A DNA stretch of 45,242 bases, from contig JAABPV010000001.1 of assembly GCA_011391865.1 (NCBI GenBank), positions 17,676-62,917 on the forward strand, written 5' to 3'. The notes under the pieces were generated by a model that had not been told where the DNA came from, did not search any database, and worked only from the letters and a program-made list of their open reading frames with translations. A program made the translations under genes and the position numbers. This DNA comes from Desulfobulbaceae bacterium. GTDB taxonomy: Bacteria; Desulfobacterota; Desulfobulbia; Desulfobulbales; Desulfobulbaceae. Positions 1 to 10,350 of this stretch are shown piece after piece; position 1 is the stretch's first letter; each line of letters starts with the position of its first letter.

Positions 1-1059
1 GCCCGCGTCATCACGGCTGAACAGCGCGTCAACAAACTCATGCGGATCAAAGTCGCGCAGGTCATCGGCCTGCTCGCCGATGCCGATGAAGCGCACCGGT
101 ATTTTCAGTTCGTGGCAGATGTTGGCGACGATGCCACCCTTGGCCGTGCCGTCTAATTTGGTCAGAGTCAACCCGGTGACACCGACCGCCTCATGGAAGA
201 GCTTGGCCTGCGAGAGAGCGTTCTGGCCGGTGGTGGCATCCAGCACCAGCATGACCTCGTGCGGCGCAGCGGGCAGGTTTTTGCCGATCACCCGCCTGAT
301 CTTCTTCAGCTCTTCCATCAGGTTGACGCTGGTGTGCAGCCGCCCGGCAGTGTCAATGATGATCACGTCGTAGTTCTTGGCAATGCCCTTGGCCACGCCG
401 TCAAAGACCACTGAGGAAGGATCCGCTTTCGGCGGCCCGGCATGGACTTCCACTCCGGCGCGCTCGCCCCATATCTTGAGCTGATCAATGGCTGCGGCGC
501 GGAAGGTGTCGCCCGCCACCAACAGCACGGACTGTCCTGCTTTGACAAACTTGGCCGCGATCTTGCCGATGGAGGTGGTTTTGCCCACGCCGTTCACGCC
601 CACCACCATGAGCACAAAGGGGCCGTTCTCCGGCAGAGCCAGCTCCGCAGGGCGGTCGGAGGCAAGGAGGAAGGTGAGAATCTGATCGCGCAGCACCTGC
701 TTCAATGCCTGCGGATCACTGAGCTGGTCGCGCTTGACCCGTGCCTTGGCCGTCTCCAACAGATGCAGGGCCGTATTCACGCCGAGATCGGCAGTGATTA
801 GCAGCTCTTCCAGCTCGTCATACAGCTCCTGGTCAATTTTCTTCCGGCCTAACAACAGGCGGTCAAGGCGGTGAACAAACGCGTCCCGGCTCTTGCCCAG
901 ACGCTCTTGCAGCCGCTTGAACATTGATGGTTTTTGCTGCTCAACGCCAGCCGTCGGCGGTGGCCGCGAAGAGGCAGCCTCCTGTCCGGCAGGCGGAGTG
1001 GCAGCAACTGCCGCAGGCTCATCCTGTTGGAAGAATTTCTTTTTAAACCAACCCAGCAT
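1..1059 (-). CDS. ftsY: Signal recognition particle receptor FtsY (3' end cut by window)
   Basis: FtsY is the membrane-associated SRP-type GTPase that docks ribosome/SRP complexes at the Sec translocon. The frame is open for 353 codons from an ATG at 1059 and runs off the left edge, so only the last residues are missing. An N-terminal amphipathic start ([10 protein letters not shown]) is followed by a short Pro/Ala-rich linker, a helical N domain, and the G domain. The G domain shows the P-loop GVNGVGKTT, an RAAA segment, DTAGR and [10 protein letters not shown], all diagnostic of SRP GTPases. The acidic A domain is short, as in many deltaproteobacterial FtsY. It lies downstream of lon on the same strand, but 330 bases of repeat-rich DNA separate them, so it probably has its own promoter. 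Confidence 0.97.
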   Translation of the reverse strand, partial: MLGWFKKKFFQQDEPAAVAATPPAGQEAASSRPPPTAGVEQQKPSMFKRLQERLGKSRDAFVHRLDRLLLGRKKIDQELYDELEELLITADLGVNTALHLLETAKARVKRDQLSDPQALKQVLRDQILTFLLASDRPAELALPENGPFVLMVVGVNGVGKTTSIGKIAAKFVKAGQSVLLVAGDTFRAAAIDQLKIWGERAGVEVHAGPPKADPSSVVFDGVAKGIAKNYDVIIIDTAGRLHTSVNLMEELKKIRRVIGKNLPAAPHEVMLVLDATTGQNALSQAKLFHEAVGVTGLTLTKLDGTAKGGIVANICHELKIPVRFIGIGEQADDLRDFDPHEFVDALFSRDDAG

Positions 1060-1130
1060 AATTCTCAAACCTCTTGGGTGATGTCATTCTTAGATTCTTG
1101 CACAGCTGAAGCAGGGTGCTTCGTCCCGCA

Positions 1131-1215
1131 CCCTTCGGCTTCGCTCAGGGTGCTCGCAGTGTTTGCAAGCTCCCTGATGAAAGCCGGAACACGTTCCCTG
1201 AGCGGAGCCGAAGGG
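1131..1215. repeat. Inverted pair of a 20-bp CTTCGGC/GCTCAGGG element
   Basis: The arms are 1131-1150 (CCCTTCGGCTTCGCTCAGGG) and 1196-1215 (CCCTGAGCGGAGCCGAAGGG). They are reverse complements except for one base and are separated by 45 bases. Short palindromic elements with this core occur in the intergenic DNA of many unrelated bacteria (general knowledge). Here it could fold into a long hairpin in the ftsY leader or the lon trailer. It does not look coding. Confidence 0.75.
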
Positions 1216-1238
1216 AACCGCTCTCCCATCCATGCCAA

Positions 1239-1375
1239 ATACATACCAGTATGTACCACCAATACATACTGGTATGTACCAGTCATATATACAGGTATGT
1301 TTCGGAAAACATACTGGTATGTATTGTCAGTACATACTGTATAGTATCGGCGATACATACAGGATGGTTTCCGGC
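1239..1375. repeat. Six-unit 23-bp array of TACATAC-NN-GTATGTA palindromes
   Basis: Six units start at about 1239, 1262, 1285, 1307, 1330 and 1353. Each carries the core ACATAC, two bases, GTATGT, or a decayed version of it. Palindrome centres are spaced 23, 23, 22, 23 and 23 bp apart, close to two helical turns. Units 1, 2 and 4 are nearly perfect and units 3, 5 and 6 are diverged. The array fills the space just downstream of the lon stop and upstream of ftsY. It could be a degenerate minisatellite, an array of protein-binding sites, or a series of hairpins in the lon 3' UTR. Apart from this array and the adjacent inverted pair, nothing else was recognised between 1060 and 1389. Confidence 0.8.
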
Positions 1376-1389
1376 TGGCCATAGGAAAT

Positions 1390-3765
1390 CTACTGCCCTG
1401 CCTGTTTGTCGAGAACAAACTCAAGGGCTTCCTCGATGGTGTGCGGATAACGGAAGACCGCCTCGGCGCGCACCTTCTCAGGCATTTCCAGCACATCCTG
1501 CTCGTTCTGCGGCGGCAGCACCAGTTCTTTGATCCCGGCCCGCAAGGCGGCTAAGACCTTCTCATTGATACCGCCGACCGGCAGCACATCGCCACGCAGG
1601 GTGATCTCGCCGGTCATGGCCACGTCGCGGCGCAGCGGTTTGCCGCTGATCACCGAGTAGAGCGCACTGACCATCGCCACGCCAGCAGAAGGGCCGTCCT
1701 TGGGAGTCGCGCCTTCCGGCACATGGACATGCAGATCAATCTGCGAGAAGACATCCTCGTCAATGTTCAAGGCTGTTGCATGAGAGCGGAGATAAGTCAG
1801 GGCGGCAGCGGCGGATTCCTTCATCACGTCGCCAAGTTTGCCGGTCAGACTGAGGCCGCCTTTGCCCTTCATCTTCGAGGTCTCAATGAAGAGTATCTTG
1901 CCGCCGACCGGTGTCCACGCCAGGCCTGTGGCTAATCCCGGCCCCCAGTTACGAGCTTTGACCTCTGGGAAATAGTGAATCACACCGAGGTAGTCGTGCA
2001 GACTCTCCGGCGTGACCACGATCTTTGCTTTGTTGCCGCGCACAATATTGGCGGCCACGCCTCTGCACACTGAGGCCAGCTCGCGCTCCAAGTTGCGCAC
2101 GCCCGCCTCACGGGTATAGGAGCGGATCAGTTCCAGCAATGCCGCGTCACCCATCTCCAGATTGTCGGCGGTGAGCGCGTGTTCCTGAAGTTGCTTGGGC
2201 AGCAAATAGCGGCGGGCGATATCCACCTTCTCGTTCTCGGTATAACTGGACAGCTCCACCACCTCCATGCGGTCACGCAGCGGGCCGGGGATGGTGTCGA
2301 GCATGTTGGCCGTGGCGATGAAGAGTATCTTGGACAAGTCAAATTCCATGTCCAGATAATGATCGCGGAAGGTGGCGTTCTGCTCAGGATCCAGCACTTC
2401 GAGCAAGGCTGAAGAAGGATCGCCCCGGAAGTCGCTGCCGAGCTTGTCTATTTCGTCTAAGAGCACCACCGGATTCTTGGAGTCCGCCCGCTTCAGGCTC
2501 TGGATAATCCGGCCCGGCAATGCACCAATGTAGGTGCGCCGATGGCCGCGTATCTCGGCCTCGTCACGCAGACCGCCCAAGGCCATGCGTATGAACTTGC
2601 GGCCCATGGTCTTGGCAATAGACTGACCAAGGGAAGTCTTACCCACGCCCGGAGGACCAGCGAGACAAAGAATCGGCCCTTGAATGTCGTTCTTCAGCTT
2701 GCGCACAGCAAGGAATTCAAGGATGCGCTTCTTCACCTGGCCGAGGCCGTAATGCTCGTTGTCCAAGTCCTGCTCGGCTTTGTCCAGATCAAGCGTGTCT
2801 TCGGTGGTCTTGTTCCAAGGCAGGTCAAGGATCCAGTCCACATAGTTGCGGGCCACCGAATGTTCGGGAGAAGACGGAGAAATCCTTTCCAAACGGGCCA
2901 GCTCTTTATTCACCGCCTTCTGGGCTTCCTCACTCAGACCGGCGGCTTCAGCCTTCTTACGTAGTTCAGTCAGTTCAGCCTTGCCGTCAGACTCCTCGCC
3001 AAGCTCCTTGCGGATGGCCTCCATCTGCTGGCGGAGGAAGAACTCACGCTGTTTGCCGTCAATCTCCTTCTTGATATCCTCTTGGAGCTTATTGCTCATT
3101 GCCACGGTTTCCAGCCGCTTGTTCAACTCGCGGGCCACTCGGTGCAGCATGAGATTGACTTCAACAATCTCTAAGATCTCCTGTTCTTCCTCGACCTTCA
3201 GATTCAGCTGCGAGGCGACAAGGTAGCCAATATGATACGGGTCGGTAATCGCGCCGAGCGTGGCGATGATCTCCTCCGGCATTTCCATCAGCTTGGCCAG
3301 CTTCTTGAACTGGTTGCGAAGATTGAGGAGCAGGGCTTGCAATTCGCTGCTTTCCTCGTCGTAATACATCGGCAGACGAGTGATCTGCCCTTTTATCCAC
3401 GGCTCCTCTTGGATGTACTCGGCCACGGCCATCTTATGCACACCGCTGACCAAGACATGGTAGTAGCCCTCGTCGAACTTAGTCACATTGTGAATGTAGC
3501 CGACCACGCCAACCCGGTGGAGGTCTTTGCTGGTGATCTCCTCGTTGACTGAAGCCTGCTTTTTGTAGCAGAGCACCAAGCCGACCATCCGGTCACCGCT
3601 CATGGCATGATCAACTAACTGCATGGCTGAGGTGCTGCCAATCTGGAGCGGGAATCCCATGCCAGGAAAGAAGACGAAACCATGCAACGGCATGATCGGT
3701 AGGATGTCAGGCACGGGCAGGCTGGCAGGGTCTTTCTGCCTGCCGGCTTGAGCTTGTTCTTCCAT
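1390..3765 (-). CDS. lon: ATP-dependent protease Lon (first copy)
   Basis: ATP-dependent cytoplasmic serine protease that degrades misfolded and regulatory proteins as a hexamer. The 791 residues hold the N-terminal substrate-binding LON domain ([18 protein letters not shown]), a coiled-coil middle, an AAA+ module with Walker [10 protein letters not shown] near residue 370 and Walker [11 protein letters not shown], and the C-terminal protease domain. The catalytic dyad is Ser693 (PKDGPSAG) and Lys736 ([11 protein letters not shown]), 43 residues apart as in E. coli Lon. The start at 3765 is preferred over an upstream in-frame start at 3873 because GGAG lies just upstream and because it matches the usual family start. 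It follows a second lon gene on the same strand, 222 bases away. Confidence 0.96.
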   Translation of the reverse strand: MEEQAQAGRQKDPASLPVPDILPIMPLHGFVFFPGMGFPLQIGSTSAMQLVDHAMSGDRMVGLVLCYKKQASVNEEITSKDLHRVGVVGYIHNVTKFDEGYYHVLVSGVHKMAVAEYIQEEPWIKGQITRLPMYYDEESSELQALLLNLRNQFKKLAKLMEMPEEIIATLGAITDPYHIGYLVASQLNLKVEEEQEILEIVEVNLMLHRVARELNKRLETVAMSNKLQEDIKKEIDGKQREFFLRQQMEAIRKELGEESDGKAELTELRKKAEAAGLSEEAQKAVNKELARLERISPSSPEHSVARNYVDWILDLPWNKTTEDTLDLDKAEQDLDNEHYGLGQVKKRILEFLAVRKLKNDIQGPILCLAGPPGVGKTSLGQSIAKTMGRKFIRMALGGLRDEAEIRGHRRTYIGALPGRIIQSLKRADSKNPVVLLDEIDKLGSDFRGDPSSALLEVLDPEQNATFRDHYLDMEFDLSKILFIATANMLDTIPGPLRDRMEVVELSSYTENEKVDIARRYLLPKQLQEHALTADNLEMGDAALLELIRSYTREAGVRNLERELASVCRGVAANIVRGNKAKIVVTPESLHDYLGVIHYFPEVKARNWGPGLATGLAWTPVGGKILFIETSKMKGKGGLSLTGKLGDVMKESAAAALTYLRSHATALNIDEDVFSQIDLHVHVPEGATPKDGPSAGVAMVSALYSVISGKPLRRDVAMTGEITLRGDVLPVGGINEKVLAALRAGIKELVLPPQNEQDVLEMPEKVRAEAVFRYPHTIEEALEFVLDKQAGQ

Positions 3766-3838
3766 GCGTTCTCCGGGGAAGTTTTTAGTAATTTTAAAGA
3801 TGGCGAAGAGGCGGCGCAATCTCTGCCGCACTGGCCCC

Positions 3839-3868
3839 ACTATACCGCTTTCAGCGCATGGAAAGCAA
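3839..3868 (-). promoter_or_regulatory. Candidate sigma-70-type promoter for the first lon
   Basis: Reading the minus strand, TTGCTT (3868-3863) is followed after 18 bases by TATAGT (3844-3839), about 74 bases before the lon start. The -10 box is good and the -35 box moderate. A terminator-like hairpin upstream supports separate transcription of this lon copy. Confidence 0.45.
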
Positions 3869-3941
3869 GACAAAGACCGGCAAGCAATGGCAGGGGCTGA
3901 TTTTTCTCAGCAGCAGCGGAATAGGCGGGGTTTGCAAATAA

Positions 3942-3966
3942 CAAGGGGCGAATTGCTCGCCCCTTG
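3942..3966 (-). terminator. Hairpin terminator after the second lon gene
   Basis: A perfect 10-bp stem (CAAGGGGCGA / TCGCCCCTTG) with a 5-base loop lies 22 bases past the lon stop codon. On the minus strand it is followed by TTATTT, a weak T tract. It probably ends transcription of the upstream lon. Confidence 0.6.
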
Positions 3967-3987
3967 CTCTGTCCGGCGCGGAACTGC

Positions 3988-6396
<2,409 letters not shown>

Positions 6397-6477
6397 TTTT
6401 TCCTCCTGAGATCAGGATTTTGCCGACAGAACGCCGCATGCGGCCAACAGGCGCGCAGCGGTCTGCCGCATCAATGG

Positions 6478-6506
6478 TTGAAAGAACTTAAACATAACCT
6501 TATAGT
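6478..6506 (+). promoter_or_regulatory. Candidate promoter for the beta-helix acyltransferase-like gene
   Basis: TTGAAA (6478-6483), a 17-base spacer, then TATAGT (6501-6506), about 88 bases before the ATG at 6594. Both boxes are close to consensus. The footprint is shared with the divergent lon promoter, so polymerase binding on the two strands should be mutually exclusive. Confidence 0.6.
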
Positions 6507-6513
6507 AAGTCAA
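6485..6513 (-). promoter_or_regulatory. Candidate promoter for the second lon
   Basis: On the minus strand TTGACT (6513-6508) is followed, after exactly 17 bases, by TAAGTT (6490-6485). It lies about 90 bases before the TTG start. It overlaps a promoter facing the other way almost completely. Confidence 0.55.
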
Positions 6514-6593
6514 GCAGGGGACGCAGCCGGGCGCAAAAAAACAGCATCCGGCACCCCTTTCAGCCTTTTCCGACCCCTCCAGCGAGGTGACTC

Positions 6594-7394
6594 ATGCTGT
6601 CCGCCCCTTCCTTTTTCGACCTGAGCGATTTTGTCCATCGCGCCCTTTTTGCCGAGCACGTTCCGGTCTGGGATGCACTGAAAAATTTAAAAGACTATAT
6701 GAACGGGCTGGACTATGGCCAATTCCGTCACGAACGTTTGCAGGACGGTGTGCCGCTGGCCTGCCATCTGATTTTTCATGAAGGGAAATTGCAGACAGCG
6801 GAAGGCTGCCAGATTGTTTACGGCGACACGAACAAGGGCAAGCTGCGGGTGAGCCGCGACGGACAGGAGCTGGCCGGGGCTTCGGTGATCATGGCTGGGG
6901 CAGTGCTGATGGGCAGCCGCATTCTGCTCAGCAATGGTGTGCTGATTGAGTCCGGCGCGCTGATCAAGGAGCCTGCGGTTTTCGGCGACTGCACCGAAGT
7001 GCGGCAGGGGGCCTACGTGCGCGGCTACTGTTTGACCGGCAGCCGCTGTGTGATCGGCCATGCCACCGAGGTCAAACATTCGATCTTTCTCAACGACGCG
7101 AAGGCGGGTCATTTCGCCTATCTCGGCGACTCCATCCTCGGCGGCGCGGCCAATCTCGGCGCAGGCACCAAATTCGCCAACCTCCGCTTTCTGCCCGGCA
7201 ATGTCCAAGTGAAAACGCCGGACGGCCCGCTTGACAGCGGCCTGCGCAAGTTCGGGGCCATCCTCGGCGACCGGGTGCAGACCGGCTGCAACTCTGTGAC
7301 CAACCCCGGCACGCTAATCGGCCCGGACAGCCTGCTGCTGCCCAACACCACTGCGCCGTCTGGTTATCATTCACCCAAGTCAATGCTGCGGTGA
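6594..7394 (+). CDS. Left-handed beta-helix acyltransferase-like protein (GlmU C-terminal type)
   Basis: A 266-residue cytoplasmic protein. After about 90 residues of mixed structure come hexapeptide repeats (for example GASVIMAGAVLMGSRI, VLIESGALIKEPAVFGD, CTEVRQGAYVRGYC, CVIGHATEVKHSIF, LGGAANLGAGTKFAN) that wind into a left-handed beta helix. GHATEVKHS and NLGAGTKFANL resemble the acetyl-CoA-binding and catalytic loops of the GlmU C-terminal domain. No nucleotidyltransferase signature is present, so it is not a full GlmU. A sugar-phosphate acetyltransferase role is inferred. GAGGTGA precedes the ATG. Its last 14 codons reappear, diverged, at 8228-8272. Confidence 0.85.
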   Translation: MLSAPSFFDLSDFVHRALFAEHVPVWDALKNLKDYMNGLDYGQFRHERLQDGVPLACHLIFHEGKLQTAEGCQIVYGDTNKGKLRVSRDGQELAGASVIMAGAVLMGSRILLSNGVLIESGALIKEPAVFGDCTEVRQGAYVRGYCLTGSRCVIGHATEVKHSIFLNDAKAGHFAYLGDSILGGAANLGAGTKFANLRFLPGNVQVKTPDGPLDSGLRKFGAILGDRVQTGCNSVTNPGTLIGPDSLLLPNTTAPSGYHSPKSMLR

Positions 7395-7423
7395 CTAATA
7401 AAAATTCAAAAATAGGATTCAAA

Positions 7424-8173
7424 ATGAATCATCTTTCACAGCTTGCTGTAGCTTCTCTGGGTTATTGTTTATCAATCTGCTGCTTGATTTTTATTCCAAT
7501 TAATGGTGATTGTGCAAGTTCATCATTGCGGCCTGGAACGTACATCTATGAAGGTGGCTTTGGCGAATTGATTATCAAACTAGAAGTAAATGGAAAACTA
7601 ACATTCTCAATAGGTACTATTTTTCGAGGCATGGTTTTCATGCCGATATGCGTTCTGAGCGGAAAACTTGAAGGAAGTAAAAGTATTATTAGCATTTCTG
7701 ACGAGATGGAACATATCAAGGATATGAATTGCATTGTGTATTTTTCTTCCACGTCTGATGGGGTCAATGTTGATAGTAGTAATTGCGACTATTTTTGTGG
7801 AACTAACGCTAGCTTTGATGGCCTTTATCTAAAACCAGCTACCGGTTGCAAAGCTAATGAAATTAGTCGCTCTCGTAAAAAATTCAAGCAGCTTTATGAC
7901 CGCAAGGCTTTTGACAAGGCATATGCAGTGCTATCACCCGTACTGAAGAACTGTGAACGAGTCTTAGAAAGGGAGGATGCCGGATGGATTCGAAATGATA
8001 TAGCTATAACAGAATATAAGATGGGTCATTATAGTGATTGCATAAAGACACTAAGCCCTCTTCTTAAGGAAGATCAGGAACTCTTATATAAGACAGGAAG
8101 CTACGAACCTATACTCAACGTGACTCGATTCAATATGGGATTGTGCGGTAGAAGTGATAATTATGATAATTAA
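7424..8173 (+). CDS. Exported protein of unknown function with a TPR-like C terminus
   Basis: Not a recognised family. The ATG at 7424, with AGGA upstream, gives 249 residues. An in-frame GTG at 7391 that overlaps the previous stop is less likely because the signal peptide begins at 7424. Residues 1-30 form a signal peptide (hydrophobic SLGYCLSICCLIFIPI, then NGDCAS). The middle part is beta-rich with several cysteines, possibly disulfide-bonded outside the cytoplasm. The last 110 residues are helical and repeat-like (KAFDKAYAVLSPVLK, GHYSDCIKTLSPLLK), resembling two TPR units. The DNA is visibly AT-rich compared with both flanks, which suggests transfer. Confidence 0.7.
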   Translation: MNHLSQLAVASLGYCLSICCLIFIPINGDCASSSLRPGTYIYEGGFGELIIKLEVNGKLTFSIGTIFRGMVFMPICVLSGKLEGSKSIISISDEMEHIKDMNCIVYFSSTSDGVNVDSSNCDYFCGTNASFDGLYLKPATGCKANEISRSRKKFKQLYDRKAFDKAYAVLSPVLKNCERVLEREDAGWIRNDIAITEYKMGHYSDCIKTLSPLLKEDQELLYKTGSYEPILNVTRFNMGLCGRSDNYDN

Positions 8174-8227
8174 TAATTTCATAATTCATTAGAGGCGATA
8201 GATTCTTTGTCAAAAAAATGCCACGCC

Positions 8228-8272
8228 ACTGCGCCTTCCGGTTTTCATCCGCCAAAATCAGTATTGAGGTAA
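8228..8272 (+). pseudogene. Diverged second copy of the 3' end of the beta-helix gene
   Basis: These 45 bases encode TAPSGFHPPKSVLR plus stop, matching the last 14 codons of the gene ending at 7394 (TAPSGYHSPKSMLR). By eye 33 of 45 bases and 11 of 14 residues agree, with most base changes silent, so the copy comes from a related but distinct gene. TAATAAAA follows the match in both places. No further homology is seen upstream. It marks the right edge of an insert that carries the exported-protein gene. Confidence 0.85.
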
Positions 8273-8276
8273 TAAA

Positions 8277-8555
8277 ATGTTTCGTTTTACAATCAGTCTC
8301 GCTGGCCTGTTGACATTACACTGCACTGCCGCAGGTGGAGCTATATATTTTGCTGCGGAAAATCCTCCTCTTCCCAGCAATGCTCCGGCGGAAGCACCAC
8401 TGTGCTACAAATTTCAAGACACCGTCAGCCTTGAGGAGCAGCTTGGCAAGCTGAAGATTAAATACGGCACCGCCCTTTATGATGAAAAAATAGTGAAAAA
8501 TGAAGACAGAAGCCGTTCTCTGCTGGCAAAAAAAAGGATGAGGAGACAGAAATAA
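8277..8555 (+). CDS. Exported protein, N-terminal part (probably one gene with the next frame)
   Basis: 92 codons beginning four bases after the echo of the beta-helix gene tail. A signal peptide (MFRFTISLAGLLTLHCTAAG) is followed by a short mature region ending in basic residues. The frame ends just past a run of eight A at about 8527-8534. One extra A there would join it without a stop to the next frame through ...KKKDEETEIT-MEYFYSDS. I therefore read this as the 5' part of a roughly 425-residue exported protein split by a frameshift or a slippage site. The family is not recognised. Confidence 0.55.
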   Translation: MFRFTISLAGLLTLHCTAAGGAIYFAAENPPLPSNAPAEAPLCYKFQDTVSLEEQLGKLKIKYGTALYDEKIVKNEDRSRSLLAKKRMRRQK

Positions 8556-8557
8556 CA

Positions 8558-9556
8558 ATGGAGTATTTTTATTCCGATAGTCCGACCGCTTGCAATGAAT
8601 ATAAGAAGCAAAACAGTCTTGATGAGTGCTTTGCTCTGAAGTCTGTTTTTGGAACTTGTAATGATGAATGCAATTCTTCAACATGGACTCCAGATGAAAA
8701 ATCTTCTTTTCTTGAGGAAGAACATGCTATATCAGATATTTTTGGCTCAAAGAATTTTTTTCATCATGGGACAAAGAAAAAAATGGTGATATTTAAATCT
8801 TCGGCAGGTTACTGTGGTCTATTTTGTACGCACATAGTTGGCGCGGCTATTTTATATAAAAAAGAGAAAGAGTTGAAAATTGATGCCGCTAACAAAGAAT
8901 TATTTGGAGTGAACAATGACTCACGTTCATCATTTGAAAATACAATTTCATTGAAGTTTAAGCAGTTAGGCAAAGATGATATCGCCGCTGCTGTTGAGGA
9001 GGTAAATCCAATGAGCCTTTACGAGCCATTACATGCTTACGCAACCACAACCACAATAATAGGAACTGTAAACAATGAACTTCACAGATTGCTATCGATT
9101 GTAACGGCTGAAGAGTACTTTCGCCCTAATGAAGTTCCGTATAAATGGGAATCTAATATTAAAGGTGCAGACGAATCTGATCATCGTTATGATATTGCCA
9201 TTCACTCATACGGAATAAATGGAACAGGAAGATATTTCGACAGAACAAGATGGTATGCGGTTTCTGAAGGAAAACTCAACGAAGTATGGCGAGATGATGA
9301 AAAGGAGGTGGATAAGCAAGATAAAGATATAGGTGCTATTTGTCAGGCTGTAGATGAAAAAAATGATTTGCATGATACATGCGCTCTCTTTAAAAAAGGA
9401 GAGATAGGTGAAAATTTTCCCTTGAAGAGTAATCTGCTTGAAAATGTCTGTTTCGACCACTATAAACAATTCCATCAAGAAAGCATGAATAAAATATGCA
9501 GTTCGTATGATTATGATGATGCTATCAGGAGATACAACTTGCTGGCAGATTCTTAA
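8558..9556 (+). CDS. Unknown protein, C-terminal part of a split exported protein
   Basis: 332 codons in AT-rich DNA. There is no signal peptide of its own, yet it has many paired cysteines (for example CNDEC, CGLFC, and others near the end), as expected of an exported disulfide-bonded protein. This supports fusion to the signal-peptide frame just upstream. The ATG is preceded by ACAGAAATAAC, which is not a convincing ribosome site. The family is not recognised. The reading frame is intact over its whole length, so the protein could still be made by slippage at the A8 tract. Confidence 0.55.
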   Translation: MEYFYSDSPTACNEYKKQNSLDECFALKSVFGTCNDECNSSTWTPDEKSSFLEEEHAISDIFGSKNFFHHGTKKKMVIFKSSAGYCGLFCTHIVGAAILYKKEKELKIDAANKELFGVNNDSRSSFENTISLKFKQLGKDDIAAAVEEVNPMSLYEPLHAYATTTTIIGTVNNELHRLLSIVTAEEYFRPNEVPYKWESNIKGADESDHRYDIAIHSYGINGTGRYFDRTRWYAVSEGKLNEVWRDDEKEVDKQDKDIGAICQAVDEKNDLHDTCALFKKGEIGENFPLKSNLLENVCFDHYKQFHQESMNKICSSYDYDDAIRRYNLLADS

Positions 9557-9740
9557 TTGAGAAATAAGCTGAAAATAAACATAATTCCTGCTGAACTGTT
9601 ATCTACAGGATAATGGAGATACAGATGAAATCTATATAGAAAATATTTTACCGGCATATTTTGGTGATCAGAGAAAACATGCCCTGATTGAAGATGGGTA
9701 TCTGGAGTTAGGAGATATTCCAGAGGAGGATAAAGAGGAG

Positions 9741-10331
9741 GTGAGAAACTCTGAAGACAGTGAATATAGCAATGTAGATATATTTAGACTGACAGGTAGG
9801 AAAGAAATACTTCGTCATGGCGAACACGGAGAGATTGAATCATCATTTTACTTAGTTATTGGCGATGAACCTGAAAAACATCTCAGGCTGCTTGAATCAA
9901 CATCTTCGAGTGCTTCCAAGGTAATGCCAGTATGTTTCTCAGCGAAAGGGGATACATGGAAGCTGAAAGCGTCGGCAGTTTATTCTGTCCAAGGATTGAA
10001 GCGTAAAATTTATTCAGGGATTTTAACAAATAGCTCTTCAGGAAAAACTGTCAACCGGATTGTTTCAGCGGATGACAAGGGGGATTGCGCAAAACTCTTT
10101 GAATCTCGAGAATATATCAGAGAAGAAGAATCAAATTCCGAGCCGCCATTTACTATTTCAAATATGCTAAATTTAGAAACAGTTATTGAAATAAAAGACG
10201 GCAATCAAGTTGAAAATTGGCTTATTTTCAGAGACCGGACAGGGTTGGCAGTGCGGTATCATGAGAATGATAGCACAGTCTTTTCACTCGCCAATAAAAA
10301 TGACTACGAATACTCTTCATGGATACGATAG
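9741..10331 (+). CDS. Unknown protein, probably 5'-truncated
   Basis: 196 codons from a GTG that follows GAGGAG closely. The same frame is open back to a stop at 9582-9584, and the extra 52 codons read like protein (IYIENILPAYFGDQRKHALIEDGYLEL), but no ATG, GTG or TTG start lies in that part. The likely history is a gene that lost its 5' end, so that the true coding remnant is 9585-10331. The protein is acidic and beta-rich and belongs to no family I recognise. It ends 20 bases before serA. The AT-rich composition matches the two preceding frames. Confidence 0.5.
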   Translation: MRNSEDSEYSNVDIFRLTGRKEILRHGEHGEIESSFYLVIGDEPEKHLRLLESTSSSASKVMPVCFSAKGDTWKLKASAVYSVQGLKRKIYSGILTNSSSGKTVNRIVSADDKGDCAKLFESREYIREEESNSEPPFTISNMLNLETVIEIKDGNQVENWLIFRDRTGLAVRYHENDSTVFSLANKNDYEYSSWIR

Positions 10332-10350
10332 GATATAGAGGTGAGGCAAA

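Noticed and set aside
1239-1375. CRISPR array
   Set aside because: The units are only 22-23 bp in total, the part between cores is 7-9 bp, and there are no cas genes; the units are palindromic variants of one sequence rather than repeats with unique spacers.
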